Assembly: GCA_963556145.1 (NCBI GenBank)
Contig: OY744467.1
Span: 2,170,001-2,234,000, forward strand
Origin: Hygrocybe punicea
Taxonomy: Eukaryota > Basidiomycota > Agaricomycetes > Agaricales > Hygrophoraceae
Length of the DNA: 64,000 bases
Direction of reading: 5' to 3'
Of this stretch, positions 10,898 through 22,335 are shown one piece after another. The position numbers were made by a program, and so were the translations under genes. The notes beneath the pieces were generated by a model that saw only the letters and a program-made list of their open reading frames with translations, did not search any database and was not told where the DNA came from. Within the stretch, counting starts at the first letter, position 1. Every line of letters begins with the position of its first letter.

Positions 10898-13366
10898 TCA
10901 GAAAATTCTTCCAAAATATGAGAAACCACACCTTTGGATCTCTCCATCATCAAGACGATATTCAGTGGTATCTTCCTCATACACAATACCAGGAACATAA
11001 GAAATTATCACATCATCAAAACCAGCACTTGAGCTATCATCACAAGAGTCCTTCAAATCGTCAAAGTCATCAAACTGATAATCCAAGTCTTCGTCAGTGT
11101 CACCATCAGCATCATGGTCAGTGAGCTCTTCATCTTCTCCACCAGCAACAATGAAATTGCCCTCGTTATCTTGTGTAATGGTGACATCAACATCTGACTG
11201 GTCTGTGGCTTGTGAAGTTCGAATCCGATCCACGAGTTCCTGAGTTAAAATGGCAGGGTCATCATCAAATTCGGGGCCATCTACAAGTGGATCATTGCTC
11301 TCTTCATTTGGTTCGGGGTGAGGTTCTGAAATTGAAAGTGCAAATGAAGTATCTTCATCAATGCGTTCTCTCATAGTGCAGACAGCTGCTTCGCCAGTAA
11401 TGCAATCATATGAGAGGTTGAAGTGCTTCACTTGGCAGCCTTTCCATGCCTAGGGTTATTGCAGATGAGCATTTTATCAAAACGAGATCTTAGTACATAC
11501 CTGCTTCACAATTTCGGGATGGGCAGTGAAATAATTATATGCTTTCTTCACCCAGCTTACAGATGCATTATGTAGAGGGCCAAGCTCAGTAGGGAGAACG
11601 ACAATTCCCTTTGGATTAGCTTTCAACTGGTTCCGTGTTTGTTCCATGAGATATGTTGCTGCTTCGCATTTGATGATATGTTTGAGAATTCGTTGAATTC
11701 CGACATCATTTGGCTGCATCTTGCCAGTACCTGTGAGATATCAGTTCAAATCAAGGAAAAATAAGTTGTTGTGGTGTATACGTACATCCACCTGGAATGA
11801 AGACAAGTCGGATCCATCCCACTTCTGTTTTCATCCATGTACGAAATGGCTTGCCACGGTGAACACTCCAGCAGTCAATGATCAAGAGGCCCCTCATGTT
11901 CGGTAATCCTTTTTTCTGTTTTATATCATTAAGATATGGTACGACAATCTTCAATATCCACTATAAACAAGCATTAAGGGCATTGATATCTCAGAATGTT
12001 GTAGCCACGCTCACCTCCTTCATACACAAAAGATTACTCCAGTGATTATCACCACCACTTGACCAGATATTGCCATCCTTTTCGGCTTCAACTCGCAGAT
12101 TGGCTGCTGGCAAGGAGGCACTGGTCTTTCCTGACCAGATTGACTGCAATGGTAGGAATGCGCCCGAGCACGATGTAGTTACCATTAAGGTAAACTGATG
12201 CTTCTCATCCTTTCCGAACACATTGACTTGTTTTGCACCTCTAGTTGCCCAAGTTTTGTTGCCAGTTGGAATTAAATTTACGCCCGTTTGGTCGCCATTA
12301 AGAATCGCTTCAGCAGGAGTCCTGTCCATAAAAGCCTCCCAGACAACTCGAAGGAGCATGTCTTCACATTCCCTCTCCCAACCATCTGGCGTCTTTTGTG
12401 CTGCTCTTGTTGCTGTTCGCCAGGACCAACCAAGTTCTACTTCCAAAAAATGTCGAACAAATGTCTCCGAGCACTTGAAAGTGCGTTTCGCCAGTAATTC
12501 GGGTGCCATGGACCGAAGATAGCCCATAAATAAGGCTCGTGTGATGGGAACAGAAATCGTCAACCCTGCATTGCGGTTGGTCAACAGGTCTGTTTTCATT
12601 CGCCTCAAAATCTCTGGATGTTGAACCTTATCAAATGAGTGAGTAAATCATGGTGATGTCGACAGACTACAAGGCTTACCAATATCCGTGGTCGTCCAAG
12701 ACGCTTCTCGGACAAGAATCTTTTCCCTTCAGCCTGGATCTTCTCCAGTATGTCATCCTTCCACTTTCTTTTTGAACCCTTCAAGTCAATCCAGCGTTGA
12801 ATTGTGCCAGGCTTCAGAGTATGAAAATTTTCTTTCCCTCCAAGCTGCATATGCAGCATTTTGACCATGTATCCGGTTTGGAATTGGCAGGCTTGTGCCG
12901 CATCGTCAATCGCTTTCCACAACAAAGGTCTGAACCAATTTTCACGCCTGGCACGCTTCCGAAGCTTGATCTTTGATGCGGCTAATTCTGCCTTCCGATT
13001 GGCTACTTGTATTTCCTTTGCAGTTTTTGGCGCAGTATGATTTGACACAAGTTTCTTCTGTAGTCATCCGGCACTCAATCAGCCAGGATTCTTTCCAACA
13101 AAGTCATGGAATCCTTGCACCTTCCTTAGTAAGCTGCCCTCCTTGTTTCGAAGACCTTGGTCTATCTCGGCATTGACAATCCTTGCTCTTTGCCTTTTTT
13201 TTCGGATATAGTTCTGTGCCTTGATCTTTTCCCAGAGCAGTGTTGCTAAACTGTGTTCTCGGGCATCTGCCTGCATCCTGTGCTGCCGGATATCTTCAAA
13301 CTGGGAAGCATCTTGTTCTGCTTTCTTGTCTGGAGTGAGTTTGACTAAATATTTCCGGATATCCAT
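10898..13366 (-). CDS. DDE_1-type transposase with acidic C-terminus
   Basis: Transposase that would cut and paste the surrounding element. The first in-frame ATG is at 13366 (MDIRKYLVKL); an upstream stop in frame argues against an earlier start. Five introns with canonical GT..AG ends join the frames without any internal stop: after GSLLRK, after RPRIL, after LLCMKE, inside GGC/TGKM and after EIVKQ. The N-terminal half is basic and helical, with a likely DNA-binding segment around TIQRWIDLKGSKRKW. The catalytic triad is NGDQTGVN, LLIIDCWSVHRG and QPNDVGIQR, with 37 residues between the second and third aspartates in the spliced reading. The last about 140 residues are very acidic (Asp/Glu-rich), which is unusual for a DNA-binding enzyme tail. 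About 680 aa. Similar DDE_1 proteins are common in mushroom genomes. Confidence 0.85.
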
Positions 13367-13558
13367 TGAAGACTTGGAGAGAACGTCATAGGTGAACTCC
13401 AATGCTCAATGCTCTCCTTTTCTTTATTTCAGGCTGCTTAATGTGGCTAACGTGGCTATGTGGACCGAGTACATTGTCCCCTGTTTGCTATGGTCACGCA
13501 AGTCTTACGGTCGTTTGCTATGAATTTACCAATTTGCTAGGTCACGGCGTCACAGCTG

Positions 13559-13583
13559 TTTGCTATAATTAAGAAGACTACAG
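13559..13583 (-). repeat. right terminal inverted repeat of the transposon
   Basis: 25 bp, perfect inverted match to 10579-10603. Inside it, from about 13480, lie four TTTGCTA-type copies and GTCACG copies mirroring the left end. Confidence 0.85.
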
Positions 13584-13585
13584 TA
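13584..13585. repeat. TA target-site duplication, right copy
   Basis: TA dinucleotide immediately outside the right inverted repeat. Confidence 0.75.
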
Positions 13586-14785
13586 TTCCCAACACTGTGA
13601 CCTTCTGTCATCCTAAGTATCATATAGAGCAACACTTTTACTTGTTCATTTTTCATGCTATACATTGGGTACTCTTTAACTACTTTCTGAAGTATCTACT
13701 TAGATTGATAATTTTTTCTTTGTGGCAGCAGCAGAAATTTAATATGTACTTTGGTGAGACAAGGAGTTGTGAAACACTGGACATCAAATTTTTGTCAAAT
13801 TATTTGTTTTGGATTTTTTTAGACTCCACCAACTTAGCTATAATTTGCAGTCTATGCACAGGTGGATCATCAGGCACTAGGGCATCCCACGTGCCACTGT
13901 CTCCCAAGATACTACTAGTTAGAGGATTATGCAGTGAAGGATCTCATCAGAGGGCTACCGCTTGCCCTGACCTCTAGATTATCTGTGTGGAGTACTACAT
14001 GTGTAGGAAAGGCCCAGTCGTCGATACCCAATGCGGACCCAACCATTGAAGGATATTACATATGGGGCAGTGATCCAGGGGCTGGGATGCATCTGGTGGG
14101 AATAAAATAGACATCAGGAACCAGCACCCATTATATAAGCCAATAATTAACTATCTACCATGTCTTATACCTTCCACATCAATAATCTTTTCACTAATAT
14201 CATTGCTGGAAATGGTAGGGATATGTCTGGGCTTGTGCTCCTAGGAGACAGTTTCTTTATATTCCAGGAATTGAGCAAGTTATTATAAACATTTTTCAAT
14301 AAATGTTTCCAAATCACTTTTCACATGGATTGCCAGAGTTTTGAGCATTTAGCTGCTTATGTAATACACCACATGACCTGTAAGACTCCAAAGAGTGACT
14401 GGCCTGGCAGGAAACACAGGCCAGAACTCAATCTCCTGATGGGGAAACTGTCCAAAGCTCATTCTGCATGCTTGAAGTATCTCAGACATTGCACTTTACC
14501 AGCCAGTATGATTGCTGAAGTCAAAAGGTCTATGCTACAGTTATAGTACATATATATATTTCCCAATTTTGCCAAGGTGCCAAGGTCAACATGGGAACAT
14601 CACGTGATTGTATGACATAAGGGTGCTGGTTCCTGAAGGCGTGAATCAAGAGACCCTTTCGGGATTCCCGCGCTCGCACGTCGTGACGTACTTCCTATAG
14701 AGTCACGGTGGATCCGCAAATCACCCACTAGTACTCACGACTCTAGTGCCTACAGGATCTGTGCTTCTCTTGCTAGAACGAAGCA
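13586..14785. other. intergenic sequence with probable degenerate mobile-element remnants
   Basis: About 1.2 kb between the transposon and the ArAE-like gene. It contains a 16-bp perfect inverted repeat pair about 0.5 kb apart (annotated separately). A 73-codon frame at 14325-14546 (MDCQSFEHLAAYVIHH...) lies between the arms and resembles nothing I recognise; it could be a transposon relic. The final 100 bp presumably carries the promoter of the next gene. Confidence 0.4.
14114..14636. repeat. inverted-repeat-bounded segment (possible small non-autonomous element)
   Basis: TCAGGAACCAGCACCC at 14114-14129 is repeated exactly in inverted orientation at 14621-14636, enclosing about 520 bp. I see no clear target-site duplication at the borders, so this could be a degenerate DNA transposon or a chance palindrome inside older repeat sequence. 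Confidence 0.35.
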
Positions 14786-17700
14786 ATGCCAAAGCTAGTG
14801 GAACCGGTGTTAACATTCGGCAAGCATGACCTCGACCTTGAGAGTCCCATAGCCACCATTCCAATATCGATTCCTGAGGGTCAAAGCTCGACTGCGGGAC
14901 TGCATTTGGATCTGGAACATCCCAGCGTTTCTTTTCGCAACTCCTTCGTGTTTAGAAAGTTCGAAGAAAGTTCATCCAGGGTACAGCCGAATAGGATAAC
15001 CTCTGGGCTACGTAGCTTTACTCCGAGTCCCGCTGCTCAGGTTTCACAGGAACCACCATGGTCACTGTTTGGCCAATTAATGGAAACCGACAGTCTGTTG
15101 CAGAACTTGGAATCCCCAAGACTGATCCGACAGAGGTCTAGAAATAATCTTGAGGCCTCCTTTTTTAGTCCTTTCCCAGAAAACGAGACCGATCCCTTCC
15201 GGGACGGTGATAGACCGTTTGTGCCTTCCTACGCGCGTTCGAATAATCGCTTCGCCGAAAGTCCAAGGCCAGAGCAAGCCCAAGCCGAACAGCCTGGGGA
15301 TGCATCGACAGACTACACGTCTGAAGCTTCTGTCGATTCGACGCCAGCATTAAAGTCCAAGATTCCAACTCCTTGCTGGTTTTCTTTACGTCAGTTTCCT
15401 GCTATACCTATTCTATATCGTAACATCATAAAATGTGCCGTGGCCTATTTCGTTGCGTCCTTGTTTACATTTTCACCCTATCTGTCCGGGTTCATATCCG
15501 ACATCACTTCCTACGGGTCGGGAGAACGACGCCCTTCACCCTCAGGACACATGGTAGCAACAGTGTGAGCGTTTCTTCTTTAATTTCCATAGTATGCTGA
15601 CCCCTTTTACCAAAGGGCTGTGTATTTTAACCCGGCAAAGACAGTGGGCGGCATGGTAGAAGCAGATATATACTGCTTCATGGGTCTTGTTTACTCAGCG
15701 TTGGTGTGCCTCGGCAGCTTGTCGATGTTTTGGTGGCTCGAGGTCAAACCGGGTTGGGAATGGCTTGCCGACGTCCTGGTCATATTGTGGGTCGGCGTTA
15801 GTATGTCAGGTGTAGCCTGGATGAAAGTCTGGATGGCCAAACCGTCGTTTAATACTGGTTCGTCATCACTTTATATCGGTCCTGGTCACGCTTATGGGGC
15901 ATCTAGCGTGTAGTATGATGGCGATTATTCTATTCGTTGTGTGGGTTTTTCTTACGTGTCTCGAGTGATGTGCTCATCCAACAGTCAGCATTGTGAAGGA
16001 AGGTGGCGTAGAAACACTTCTCCAAGTAACCTTTATCGTCTTGTTGGGTTCCATCATCTCCAACCTGGTGTGCTACTCCATTTGGCCTCAAAGTGCTACT
16101 TTCAATCTCCTGGAAAACGTAACAAAGACACTAGACTCCTTCTCCACACTTCTTCAAATACTCACAAACACATTTCTTCTCGAGGAACCCCTTAGCCAAC
16201 CGAGTCATGGCAAACTCCAGACTGCGGTGGAGAACCACCAGGCTAGTTTCACGAGTCTCAAGAAAAACCTCGCTGAAGCCTACTCCGAATGGCGTATTGC
16301 TGGGCCCACCGGCGTTAACCGTAACAGTTGTGCAACTGCCTACCAGGATGCTGTGGACAGCCTTAATAGGCTTGCTCAACATCTGAATGGACTGAGGAGT
16401 GGGACCCGGTTGCAGTATGAATTAGCCAAGGCGCAATGCGACGGGAAAATAGTGTTGATAAGCAGAAAGTTGCGTGGAGAGGCACCGAGGTCTGATGGGG
16501 ACAGTAAAGGGAAAACGCCGGACAGGAATATGAATGCTCTGGAGTCGGATGGGGATTATCTGCTAACCGAGGCAGCGGACATGTTTGGTGACCTCGTTGA
16601 TGATTTAGGCCCTCCTCTCAAAGCTCTCTCAGTGAGTATCTATTGTTGAGTTCATTCGTCTTGCTCGAGGTTTCTTCTTGCTGATTCTCTTTTCAGACGA
16701 CTTGTACATCAAGTCTGAAACGTCTCCGTGATGCTTTGGTGGGCCAGCAGAGTGGAAATAAAACCATCATGAAAGCTGCGGAATTCCACGAGCTGGCCGG
16801 TGGAATCGAGCGAGCCTTGTTTAACTTCGAAAGCACATCCAATCATGCTGTCATGCGACTTTACAGAAAGAACGAAGGCTCTTCACGCGTATCGATACAT
16901 TCCTATGCTGAAGAGGATTCAAAACTCGTTGGGAACGACAATGAACACGTGTTCTTAGTTTACTTGTAAGTCAGGCGCCATCCCCGTTACGAGCATCACT
17001 GCGTTCTAAGTATCCTTCTACAGCTTTATTTTCACTTTACAGGAATTTGCTCGTGAGCTAGTATCGCTAGTGGATGCAATGGAAAGAATATACAGCATTG
17101 AGCAAGAGCTAGTGACTCGTGATAACTGGTGGAAGCACTTAATCAAACATATCGTCGGCTTTCGATCAACGTTCTCATCAGTGGCAAAAGAATTCTCAAG
17201 CGAAAAGGGTGGTGATCGTGGGTTGCGCCGCTCTCTATGTATGCATAATTATTTTCTGTATTTGAACCCCCGGGATTGATGTATATTTGAATGGCTCAGC
17301 TTTAATCATCAATCCCCAAAGTGGACACCCTAGACCTTCATTGTCCTTTCCCAAAATCCGACCTCATGCTCCAAATACCATCCAGACGCCCTCTTGGTCC
17401 AATCTGACTTACATGGGGCGCGTGAAGCAGACGTTGTGGACTATTGGTGCAAAATTAAAAGAGCGCAACCTCAAATACTCATTTAAAGCGGGAATGGCTA
17501 CCGGGATACTGGCTGCCCCGGCATTCTTCGATTCGACTCGACCAATTTTCACCGAGTATCGAGGGGAGTGGGCCTTAATTTCGGTTAATATTTTTCATTA
17601 AACGTTTCCTATGCTCGTTTCAATGTTGGCTTTCAGTTTTTTGTAGTGATATCCCCAACTATTGGAGCAGTAAGTTTCCTTTCCCTCTTTGAAAAATTGA

Positions 17701-19197
17701 TCGGTTGGTCATGCTCACTTCGCAGACGAATTTCATGAGTGTCCACCGGATTTTGGGTACCTTGTATGAAAATCCCTCAATAGACGAATCATCCATGATG
17801 CTGATCCTTCTCAAGATTTGGTGCGGCGGTAGCCGCAGGTATCTTTACTCTTTTCCCTGAGAATCCCGTCATTCTATCGATATTTGGATTTATTTTTTCC
17901 CTGCCTTGCTTCTATTTTATCGTCGCCACACCGGAGTATGCAACATCAGGCCGATTTGTCCTACTGACTTATAACCTGACGTGTCTCTTTTGGTGCGTTT
18001 TTGTCACTTTTTTCACCTTCACTCAAGCTCAGAATATTTAGTTATAACCTCCGGCAAGTGGATATCTCTGTTCTCGATGTGGCATTCCATCGTTCTGTTG
18101 CTGTCACTGTCGGGGTTGTTTGGGCCGCTCTTGTTTCTCGGTTTTGGTGGCCATCTGAGGCGAGACGTGAACTCAGTAAGGCTCTTGGCGAGTTGAGTAC
18201 TCTGTGTATATCCTCGTTACAAAACATTCAAGCTTTTCGCCGATTAAGGTTTTGCTTGAATATTGGTTGGTTGTATACTCGAATAGTGGCATTCAATTCC
18301 TTCCCTTCAGAAGCGAGAGATGACCTTGACGAGAATAACGAGGATCTGTCTGGAACAAGGGAAGGGACTTCAGCGCTTTCTAAACTCGCATCCAGGAGAC
18401 TCAATGACTCCATTCGAGAGTTTATGGCCATGTATGTCGGCTTTCCACCCCAGTCAGTGTTCGTGATTGATCAATCTGATCAGGGAACTCCATCTTCAAA
18501 TCAAATTGATCGAATTGGAAAGGCTGTTGGCTCAAACCCAACACGAACCTCGTTTGAAAGGGCCGTTCCCTGTCGCCTTATACCGATCAATCTTGACTAG
18601 TTTGCAACGTATTCTTGATAAGTTGCACAGCATACGTTGTGTTACAACACGCGAAGAATGGTTAGTAACATTTCCCATTTTCCGGTAATTTACTAACGAA
18701 TTACAGGTGGACGGCAAGTTGGATGAATGTTCCTTGATTCAACAGGGTGCAACTGATTGTATGGTAGAATGTTCGGCAGGACTTCATTATTCCGGTGAAT
18801 AAAGAACGTCGTGAGATGGTCGGCAACATCATCCTGAGCTTTTCAACCCTCGCTTCTGCCTTCCGACTGAAGGCGCCACTACCGCCGTATCTCCCTCCGG
18901 CGGAACAATCACGACAGCGGCTGGTACGTAAGAGACCATCTTCCCAACTAGTCGGCATTGACCCTTCGAATACAGGTGGATGCAATAAGGAACCTCGACA
19001 TCGTAAAGAATCGGGATGTTAAGGGGTCGAAGCAGCTTCTTTTCTTTGCATATGCATTGACAATGAAGGGGGTAACTCGAGAACTCGATTATTTGGGAAG
19101 AACGTTGCAGGATGCATTTGGAGTCATAGGCGAGAGTGCAGAAGAATTCGATGCTTTGTTCAGGGAAAGAAGGAAAGTGGCTGAACAAATTGTTTAA
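14786..19197 (+). CDS. large multi-pass membrane protein, ArAE_2 / FUSC-like (brefeldin-A-sensitivity related)
   Basis: Member of the fungal aromatic-acid-exporter/FUSC-like group (ArAE_2_N plus ArAE_2/DUF2421 architecture), which includes yeast BRE4-related proteins thought to transport solutes or shape the endomembrane. The start at 14786 (MPKLVEPVLTFG) opens about 195 polar, Ser/Pro-rich residues. The first membrane block includes NIIKCAVAYFVASLFTFSPYLSGF, FMGLVYSALVCLGSLSMFWWL and VTFIVLLGSIISNLVCYSIWP. A long soluble helical middle (16140-17290) follows, then a second membrane block from FKAGMATGILAAPAFFD (about 17480) to VAVTVGVVWAALVSRFWWP (about 18150). The C-terminal soluble domain ends ESAEEFDALFRERRKVAEQIV. 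About 1,100 aa with many short introns. The transported substrate is unknown. Confidence 0.8.
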
Positions 19198-19387
19198 ATG
19201 CTGTTCCGATTACGATTAGAATAAGACGTATGCGCCGTGTTGTTCACCATGGCGTTCAAGTTGGTCAAAATTCAAAATTCAAAATTAATCGCGATCACGG
19301 AGGCACGTGCCCGAATATTTTCAACTTCGGGCCAGTGACTAAATTTCTTCATCATTAACCATAGTACCTATCTAGTTTGACGGCTCT

Positions 19388-21745
19388 ATGGAGAAGGGTT
19401 TAGACGAGCAACTGTGGGAGACGAAGGACGCTATCCGAGTTGCGAAGGGACATCCAGATAAAACGGGAGCGCTTGTCAGTTCAACATTCTGCATATTTCT
19501 TCACTCCTCTTATTTCTGGTTCAGCGACAAGAAACGCTGAGACGATTGATCGATTTGACTCACTCGGGTCACCCATCGCTGAAAATTCTTGCAGCAGGAG
19601 GTATCCGACATTTTATCAAATACTTCCCGGACCTCGAAGAGGAAGCGATCAATGCAGTTTACGACCTTTGCGAGGACCAGGATTCTGAAGTGCGGCACCG
19701 CGAACGTGTAACTAATAGATTTCATATTCACATAATGTTCTCAGGTGCGCATGGGAGGCTACGCTGCCATCACTCAAGTCTCCAAGGAGCGGCCCAAATG
19801 GGTCAAGAGAAACGCCGACGTCTTGGTGCAGCTTCTTCAAAGCGGTGAGTTTGTCGCGGACTGAGAATACCCTAATCGTGTCTCTTGGGCTAGATGCATC
19901 AGGGTATGTCAGATCGTCCGCCGACATTTAGCTGTCTCTATCCCGTCCTGGTCTCCGATTTCCGATCTGTCAACTAATAAATTTCATGTTCTTATTGCAC
20001 AGATGAACCCGACGAAGTTATTATGGTTAAAAAGGCTCTCGTTGAGCACCTTTATATGGATCCTTGCCTTACCCTAGGTGTTCTTTGTGATCAAATCATC
20101 CCTCCGGAAGAGCCCGTGGAAGAGGAAGAATTGTTTGTCCGTGATAGATTGCGGTCACTTGTACTGTCCTTTCTCACTAGGGAAGCAAAACGAGCTATTG
20201 TGGAATGTAACACTAGCCAACGAGATAGTGGCGCCGAGGACGTTCTGATCAATGCAGTTTTGGCGGTTGGAAATCTCGCCTAGTATTGCGTCTTGAACTC
20301 ATTATTTGTTTCCTCTTAGGCTATTCCGAAATTGAGCAACACAGACATTGAAATCATCGTCAAAGACCTCCTTGTATTGTTGCCGTCTTACAAAACATCA
20401 AATTCTTCTCGAGGGAATGACTTACTCCAGCTATTGCTCGACAAGACGAAGGCGTCCTTCCGAAATGACTTTCGTCCAGGAGACCATGCATCATTCAAAA
20501 AAACACGGTTGTTCCTCGATCTTGCGAAATATGTTGTTCTCAAAGAAAAAATTGCTTCGCCAACACACCTCTTGCAGTTTTTCTGTGTTTCTCTGATCGG
20601 AAAGATGACCATGCAAAAGATTCCCCCTGACGATCAAGTATTGGTCATCGCTGATACGGCTGAAATCCTAACCGCTTGTGACGAGGAATTTCGAAATCGT
20701 AGCTCTAAAGTACTCTCGTTTCTGCAAAGACAAGTCACTGACGCTTGCCCGATACTGTTAGAGGTAAGTGGGCGTCCTTGCATTTCCCGAAACACCGTGA
20801 ACTGATGTAAACTTCCAACGCAGGGACTGTCAGACTTCAGTACGTCACATATCAAGTCCTGGGGTACTTGCAAAGTTTTGTTGCAAGCTTGCTTACGGGT
20901 GAGCCATGGATTCTTCATGAACTCGAGAAGGACATAACCCCATCTTATTTCCAGCGCAAAGAAGAATCAAACTGGAACGTGCCAACCCACCTTTTAAATT
21001 TACTGCGAAAAATTAAGGCATTGCCGGAAAGCGTGGGTGAAGAAGAGAACTTCCGAGATGTTCAAAACCTTATCAGGGTTCGCAGTGGGCCGCTTTTTGT
21101 TCTCGTTTGTGTCCAATGATTGTCCCTTCTCTGTTTGAGCAGTCACTGGCACAGCATACCTTCAAGCCAGTCTTACAGTCATCCCCAGAGGCATTAGACG
21201 TCTCACCAGGCGTATCCGGTAGCAGTGAAAGTACCAAGATACTTACAGAACCATTGGATAGCAAACCTTCGACAGGTGAACCACCATCGCAAACCTCAAT
21301 TACTGCCTCCCCGTTACGTCGAAAGCGCGGCGAAGCTGAACCGGTACTGAAGATACTTGGCGCACACTCGACGGCCAATAGTGCAACATCAAGCAAACGC
21401 TCTACGGTGGTTGACAACTCACCACGGCTGCAGAAGAAGTTGAAGCAAGGAGAGACAGATCCTGGACCTTCACTCCTCAGTCGAATGGGGAGTTCCAATA
21501 CTAATGAACCCATCACTCGTGCAACTATTGTGCTCCAGGGACGAAGTGTCAGGACCAACTTAACAGAAGACGAGGAGATCTCAGTGGGAGGCTATAGTAT
21601 CCGCGGTGCGGCCAAAGCTGAGCGCAGATTGGAACCAAATTCATTATCAACGTCCTCCCTTTTGGACAGGATCAAGGATCTGTCAACGGGAGATGACGAT
21701 TTGGCAAGAAAACGGAAGAAAAGGGGGAAGTCGCATCGTCAGTGA
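19388..21745 (+). CDS. API5: apoptosis inhibitor 5 (API5) family protein
   Basis: Homologue of API5/AAC-11, a nuclear helical-repeat (HEAT/ARM-like) scaffold linked in animals to apoptosis suppression and mRNA handling. The start at 19388 (MEKGLDEQLWETKDAIRVAKGHPDKTGA) is followed by helical repeats: GGIRHFIKYFPDLEEEAINAVYDLCEDQDSEV (19600-19690), where FIKYFP and AINA.YDLCED are the family signature, then RERPKWV..ADVLVQLLQ, the VKKAL repeat, and SFLTREAKRAIVE. The middle region (20330-20760) keeps the long LFLDLAKYVVLKEKI and LLQFFCVSLIGKM helices. The C-terminus (21120-21745) is a polar, disordered tail with basic runs (ARKRKKRGKSHR) that look like a nuclear localisation signal, as in animal API5. 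About 620 aa. Function in fungi is little studied; a death-related role is inference only. Confidence 0.8.
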
Positions 21746-22335
21746 CGTCGGGTACATTATAATTGTGGCTTTTAAACGAAGGAAAACGTCGTTCCTGCTC
21801 CGGTTCAATAATAGACTGCATGATCTGGGATTTCGACGTTTTATATGCCTGGACTGCCCTTGTAAGTAGTGTGCTTGGAAGAAGCCTCAATCCTACTAGT
21901 ATAAAATTTCGAAATATTCCGCCGTTCGCTCGAGATATTGGAACAAGCCGTTGCGATAAGGTCTTCTTCCATCGCAAAGTCATTCACACTGTCTGCGGGG
22001 GCAGGATACAACAAATCTCATCTCAGATGCATGAAAATGATCGTGAGCAGTTTCAGTAACTGGATCTATTCAACCACGCTCAGCAAGCACGTTGGTCAAC
22101 AAGACGCTGGAAACGGGTGCTAACCGGACATCAATCCGTTATATTAGCTGGATTAACCTGTAGCACGCAACAAATTTCCTCAACGGATTGTAGCTTTTAG
22201 GGATAGAATCTTGCGAGTTTCGGTTTCCGCACAAATATGGACAAATGTATGACATTTCGTGCGAAAATTTGTTGGAAGCCTTACTCATGTCATCATTTAA
22301 AAAACTTTGCAAGTTGGCCAGGAACGACGCCAACC
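21746..22335. other. intergenic, no gene recognised
   Basis: About 590 bp holding the API5 3' end and the promoter of the first DOMON gene. Open frames are short and unrelated to any family I know. Confidence 0.4.

Larger units (their letters stand above)
10579..13583 (-). mobile_element. complete Tc1/mariner-superfamily (pogo/DDE_1-like) DNA transposon, 3005 bp
   Basis: The element begins CTGTAGTCTTCTTAATTATA and ends with its exact reverse complement; the terminal inverted repeats are 25 bp and match perfectly (10579-10603 and 13559-13583). It is bounded by TA on both sides (10577-10578 and 13584-13585), the target duplication expected of the Tc1/mariner superfamily. Inside is one minus-strand transposase gene with a DDD triad. 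Subterminal regions hold several copies of TTTGCTA and GTCACG motifs. Perfect ends, an intact target duplication and an open transposase argue for recent insertion. The family placement is by target site and DDE_1-like motifs; the exact lineage is not determined. Confidence 0.88.

Noticed and set aside
14786..19197. Two separate membrane-protein genes
   Set aside because: The N-terminal and C-terminal membrane blocks with a soluble middle are the known single-protein architecture of the ArAE_2/FUSC-like family, and frames connect through short introns.
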